A stretch of 7,126 nt of DNA from the NCBI GenBank assembly GCA_029881555.1, contig JAOUMI010000029.1, positions 1 through 7,126 on the forward strand, in the 5' to 3' direction. Under the pieces are notes generated by a model. It had not been told where the DNA came from. It ran no database searches and saw nothing but the letters and a program-made list of their open reading frames with translations. The translations under genes and the position numbers were made by a program. The stretch is from Candidatus Bathyarchaeota archaeon. Its GTDB lineage: Archaea; Thermoproteota; Bathyarchaeia; Bathyarchaeales; Bathyarchaeaceae. Of the stretch, positions 4,988 to 7,126 are shown piece by piece (position 1 is the stretch's first letter; the number at the start of each line of letters is the position of its first letter).

Positions 4988-6370
4988 TTGAAGTTTGACG
5001 TGATAATCGTTGGAGCTGGTCCAGCTGGCATATTTTCAGCCCTGGAGCTAACCCAGAACACGAATCTGCGCCTGCTCATGCTGGATAAAGGACCTGACCT
5101 TGACAAGCGCAAATGTCCGGCAAGCCGAGGTTGGGGGTGCGTGAACTGTGATCCCTGCACTCTACTGTCGGGGTGGGGAGGCGCCGGAGCCTTCAGCGAT
5201 GGAAAGCTCACCTTATCCACAGAGGTTGGAGGTTGGCTTAACGAGTACCGCAGCAAGAAGGAACTCTCAGAACTCGTGGATTACATTGATGAAATTTACC
5301 TAAAGTTTGGAGCGCCCAAGCATCTCTACGGAGTCGATCCGGACAAAATCGAGGAAATTAGGCGAAAAGCTTCGTTTGCTGGGCTTAAACTGGTTCCTCA
5401 GAAGCTGCGTCACATGGGCACCGAGAAATGCGCTGATGTGCTTCACAGGATGCACGATCACCTAAAAGACAAGGTTGAGATTCGAACCCAAACCGAGGTG
5501 AAGGGGCTCCTAATGAAGAACCAAATGGTTGAGGGAGTGGAAACAACTGCTGGAGAAAAAATATACGGGAAACACGTTATCGTGGCTCCTGGCAGAAGCG
5601 GAGCCGAATGGTTGAAGTCTGAGGCGCAGACATTAGGATTGAAAACGCCGAATAACCCTGTGGATGTAGGTGTTAGGGTTGAAATTTTAGCTCCGGTTTT
5701 GGAGGAACTAACAAGCGTTTTGTACGAGCCCAAGTTCATATATTACTCCAAATCCTTCGACGATCAGGTGAGGACTTTCTGCGTGGCGCCCGAGGGCGAA
5801 GTGATCACCGAGTCGTACGATGGTGTCTTAACGGTGAACGGTCAGAGCTACGCTGAGAGGAAGACTGGAAACACAAACTTCGCTGTCCTAGTCAGCACTT
5901 CCTTCACCAAGCCGTTTAGGGAGCCAATTGCCTACGGACAATACCTCGCCCGACTCACCAACCTGCTTAGCGGAGGAGTGATAATTCAGAGGCTCGGCGA
6001 TCTACAGGCTGGACGTCGCTCAACCGAGGAAAGAATCAGACGAAGCGTGGTCACTCCAACCCTGAAGAACGCTACGCCTGGAGACCTCAGCTTCGTTCTG
6101 CCCTACCGATACCTCACAGACATCCGCGAGATGCTTGAGGCAATGGATCAGATTGCGCCAGGGGTGAACTCAAACCATACGCTGCTCTACGGCGTAGAGG
6201 TGAAGTTCTACTCTTCGAGGCTGGAGTTAAGCAATTGCTTAGAAACGAGGATTCGCAACCTGTTCACGATAGGAGACGGGGCCGGAGTGAGCAGAGGACT
6301 CGTCCAAGCCTCGGTTTCAGGAGTAATCGTCGCCAGAGAAATCGTGAAGAGGAACAAAACCGCAAACTAA
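4988..6370 (+). CDS. FAD-dependent dehydrogenase (COG2509-like)
   Basis: This is a probable cytoplasmic flavoprotein oxidoreductase of a widespread family whose substrate is not established. The 460 residues begin with a Rossmann dinucleotide fold, VGAGPAG (8-14), with Asp33 in LMLDKG where the FAD ribose is usually held. The family signature GWGGAGAFSDGKL (62-74) is present. The second half of the FAD fold ends in TIGDGAGVSRGLVQASVSG (427-445), and APGRSGAEWL (200-209) is a further conserved stretch. Four cysteines, 43, 51, 54 and 57 (C-x7-C-x2-C-x2-C), precede the signature and could bind an iron-sulfur cluster or zinc (inference). The start is TTG 4988: TAA at 4982-4984 closes the frame upstream, and a later start would damage the first beta strand. 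It is probably a single-gene transcript. Confidence 0.92.
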   Translation: MKFDVIIVGAGPAGIFSALELTQNTNLRLLMLDKGPDLDKRKCPASRGWGCVNCDPCTLLSGWGGAGAFSDGKLTLSTEVGGWLNEYRSKKELSELVDYIDEIYLKFGAPKHLYGVDPDKIEEIRRKASFAGLKLVPQKLRHMGTEKCADVLHRMHDHLKDKVEIRTQTEVKGLLMKNQMVEGVETTAGEKIYGKHVIVAPGRSGAEWLKSEAQTLGLKTPNNPVDVGVRVEILAPVLEELTSVLYEPKFIYYSKSFDDQVRTFCVAPEGEVITESYDGVLTVNGQSYAERKTGNTNFAVLVSTSFTKPFREPIAYGQYLARLTNLLSGGVIIQRLGDLQAGRRSTEERIRRSVVTPTLKNATPGDLSFVLPYRYLTDIREMLEAMDQIAPGVNSNHTLLYGVEVKFYSSRLELSNCLETRIRNLFTIGDGAGVSRGLVQASVSGVIVAREIVKRNKTAN

Positions 6371-6600
6371 CCGCTGAATTCTCATGGTGAGGCAGCCCGG
6401 AGTTGTTGTTGGTAAGCGAAGAATTCAGAAAACAACGACAACAGTGCCTCTCAGCAGGAGCGGGTTTTCCACCGCGGCATATTTGGATCATATGCACACA
6501 CACATGCTTTCTGCTTTCTTTCTTGCGCTGAAGCTGAAAAGAAGGCTGGTGTTCAGCGCCAAGACGATTAATGGCGCGCTGGCGCGCGCACATTTTATAT
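6371..6600 (+). other. Gene-poor stretch dense in inverted repeats; possible structured RNA
   Basis: No convincing gene covers 6371-6671; a plus-strand frame runs through it but reads as non-coding. The segment holds several perfect or nearly perfect pairings. GAGGCA (6389-6394) pairs with TGCCTC (6445-6450) and encloses a 10-bp stem, 6402-6411 with 6433-6442 (one G-T pair). CTGAATTCT (6374-6382) matches AGAATTCAG (6420-6428), which lies in the loop of that stem, so pairing would make a pseudoknot. GCATAT (6477-6482) pairs with ATATGC (6490-6495). CTTGCGCTGAA (6522-6532) pairs with 6552-6563 with one extra base. GCGCCA (6556-6561) could instead pair with TGGCGC (6572-6577). It may be a 3' UTR of the FAD gene or a separate RNA; no known RNA family is recognised. 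Confidence 0.4.
6572..6587 (+). repeat. Tandem 8-bp repeat beside a TATA box
   Basis: TGGCGCGC occurs twice head to tail and is followed by further GCGC bases, four bases before the TATA element at 6592. The GC-rich block is internally palindromic and sits where an archaeal repressor or activator could contact TBP/TFB. The operator role is inference. Confidence 0.4.
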
Positions 6601-6601
6601 C
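6592..6601 (+). promoter_or_regulatory. TATA box of the small ORF at 6672
   Basis: ATTTTATATC is a good TATA match. Transcription would begin near 6623, about 50 bases before ATG 6672 and downstream of the alternative TTG at 6609. This favours the short form of the protein. Confidence 0.5.
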
Positions 6602-6671
6602 TTCAAGATTGACTAAAGATAAGCTACAATGTGCTCTCTCTTATGCGACAAACTATGCCCAGGCGAGATCT

Positions 6672-6878
6672 ATGTCATGTAAGACAGATGATTTAACGAA
6701 AAGGCTGTTAGAATGTCTGGAAGAATTAGACAATTATAAGGATGACTTGGATACATGGACTGACTCTTTAGAAGAATTATCGGAGAATGTATATCCCATA
6801 TTCCACGCTCACATCAAGCGGTGTGCTACGCTATTCGTTGAAGGCACAAAGCATCTATCAGCTTCCAAATCTCACTAA
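6672..6878 (+). CDS. Small acidic helical protein, 68 residues, unrecognised
   Basis: I recognise no family. From ATG 6672 the frame gives 68 residues, rich in Leu, Glu, Asp and Lys, with helical pattern: LTKRLLECLEELDNYKDD, then WTDSLEELSENVYPIFHAH, then a less charged end (KRCATLFVEGTKHLSASKSH). The first two parts could form an antiparallel helical hairpin. The frame stays open upstream to 6384, but those 96 codons lack a coherent protein pattern, overlap the inverted repeats and lie largely upstream of the TATA box, so they are excluded. AGGCGA (6661-6666) is a possible weak ribosome site. The gene is AT-richer than its neighbours, with codons such as TTA, GAA and TAT, which may reflect a recent origin or transfer. 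It ends 14 bases from the tRNA on the other strand. Confidence 0.5.
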   Translation: MSCKTDDLTKRLLECLEELDNYKDDLDTWTDSLEELSENVYPIFHAHIKRCATLFVEGTKHLSASKSH

Positions 6879-6892
6879 CAACTGCTAGATCA

Positions 6893-6970
6893 TGGTGGGG
6901 CTGGGAAGATTTGAACTCCCGTCCCGAGCGCCCGAGGCTCAGAGCCTAGACCAAGCTAGCCGACAGCCCC
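6893..6970 (-). tRNA. tRNA-Pro (anticodon CGG), CCA encoded
   Basis: The minus strand folds into a full 78-nt cloverleaf without an intron. The acceptor stem is GGGGCTG with CAGCCCC; the D arm is GGCT with GGCT (two G-T pairs) and an 11-base loop containing AGCTTGGT. The anticodon stem is TGAGC with GCTCG, the loop CTCGGGC with T33, anticodon C34-G35-G36 and G37. The variable loop is GGAC; the T arm is GGGAG, TTCAAAT, CTTCC. A73 and an encoded CCA (6893-6895) end the gene. G35, G36, G37 and A73 match proline tRNAs, so it reads CCG codons. C9 is unusual, since position 9 is normally a purine. Confidence 0.95.
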
Positions 6971-6996
6971 ACAACAAAACATGTCATACAACAGGC

Positions 6997-7006
6997 TTTA
7001 CATAAG
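6997..7006 (-). promoter_or_regulatory. Probable TATA box of tRNA-Pro
   Basis: The minus strand reads CTTATGTAAA here, 27-36 bases before the first base of the tRNA. This matches the spacing of archaeal tRNA promoters with a very short 5' leader, although the TATA match is only moderate. Confidence 0.45.
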
Positions 7007-7042
7007 CATTCTCTTAAAAAACCCAACCCATCCTGGAGCCCC

Positions 7043-7070
7043 CCCCTCTATAGGGGAGTCAAAATTTTTT
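7043..7070. other. C-rich tract with short hairpin and A/T run, possible terminator
   Basis: A run of eight C (7039-7046) is followed by TCTATA and GGGG (7053-7056), so a 4-bp GC stem with a 6-base loop can form. AAAATTTTTT follows at 7061-7070. Hairpin plus T6 on the plus strand resembles a terminator, but no plus-strand gene immediately precedes it; it could also terminate or regulate in the other direction. Confidence 0.25.
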
Positions 7071-7078
7071 CAGATACC

Positions 7079-7086
7079 TTTAAAAA
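7079..7086 (+). promoter_or_regulatory. Probable TATA box for a gene beyond the right edge
   Basis: TTTAAAAA in the A/C-rich end of the window would direct a plus-strand transcript starting near 7110. No start codon is visible before the edge. The core TTTAAA is palindromic, so the direction is not certain. Confidence 0.35.
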
Positions 7087-7126
7087 CAAAGAAACCAACC
7101 CAAACAATCAAAACACAAACACCTAC

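Noticed and set aside
6264..6593. 109-codon minus-strand frame over the FAD gene end and the repeat region
   Set aside because: Rich in Arg, Ser and Cys in the manner of a shadow frame, and it runs antisense into the conserved FAD C-terminus.
6384..6671. N-terminal extension of the small ORF, 96 codons back to ATG 6384
   Set aside because: The translation is patternless, overlaps the inverted repeats and mostly precedes the likely TATA box at 6592; the part from 6672 has helical coding character.
6893..6970. tRNA-Pro as an integration (att) site
   Set aside because: No second copy of the tRNA 3' end, no integrase and no element genes are visible in the window.

Overview
The window reads as chromosomal DNA of an archaeon. 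Promoters look like TATA boxes about 25-30 bases before the likely transcript starts. Several genes start at TTG. Two families are typical of archaea: a UPF0147 helical protein and an archaeal Sssca1/p27-type zinc-ribbon protein. The tRNA has an archaeal tRNA-Pro layout. The gene mix suggests the TACK side of the archaea, possibly a Bathyarchaeia-like lineage, but that placement is an impression and not proven by the sequence. No insertion sequence, CRISPR array, integrase or phage gene is visible.

Left part (1-2967): an HD-domain phosphohydrolase on the minus strand, cut by the left edge, diverges from a thymidylate kinase (tmk) on the plus strand. They share a 104-bp promoter region with one near-symmetric TATA box. 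Both products should act on (deoxy)nucleotide pools. Next, with its own promoter, comes a membrane-anchored HtrA/DegP-like serine protease with a complete His-Asp-Ser triad and one PDZ domain.

Middle part (2999-4834): a minus-strand pair, an Sssca1-type zinc-ribbon gene followed 11 bp later by an unrecognised 174-residue protein, converges on htrA. Diverging from this pair are two very small plus-strand genes: a roughly 48-residue charged helical protein and a 48-residue seven-cysteine protein. The gap between them can form two mutually exclusive hairpins. UPF0147 follows; its start is best placed at 4556 behind a strong Shine-Dalgarno.

Right part (4988-7126): a 460-residue FAD-dependent dehydrogenase of the COG2509 type with a four-cysteine cluster. 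It is followed by about 300 bases without a convincing gene but unusually rich in inverted repeats, including a possible pseudoknot. An 8-bp tandem repeat lies against a TATA box there and precedes a small AT-richer helical ORF. A minus-strand tRNA-Pro(CGG) with an encoded CCA comes next, and the window ends in an A/C-rich spacer holding a C8 tract and a probable outward promoter.

The genes are mostly singletons or pairs with their own promoters, so little joint function is implied beyond the HD/tmk pair and the zinc-ribbon pair. The best candidate for something undescribed is the structured region at 6371-6600, followed by the micro-gene cluster at 4053-4407.
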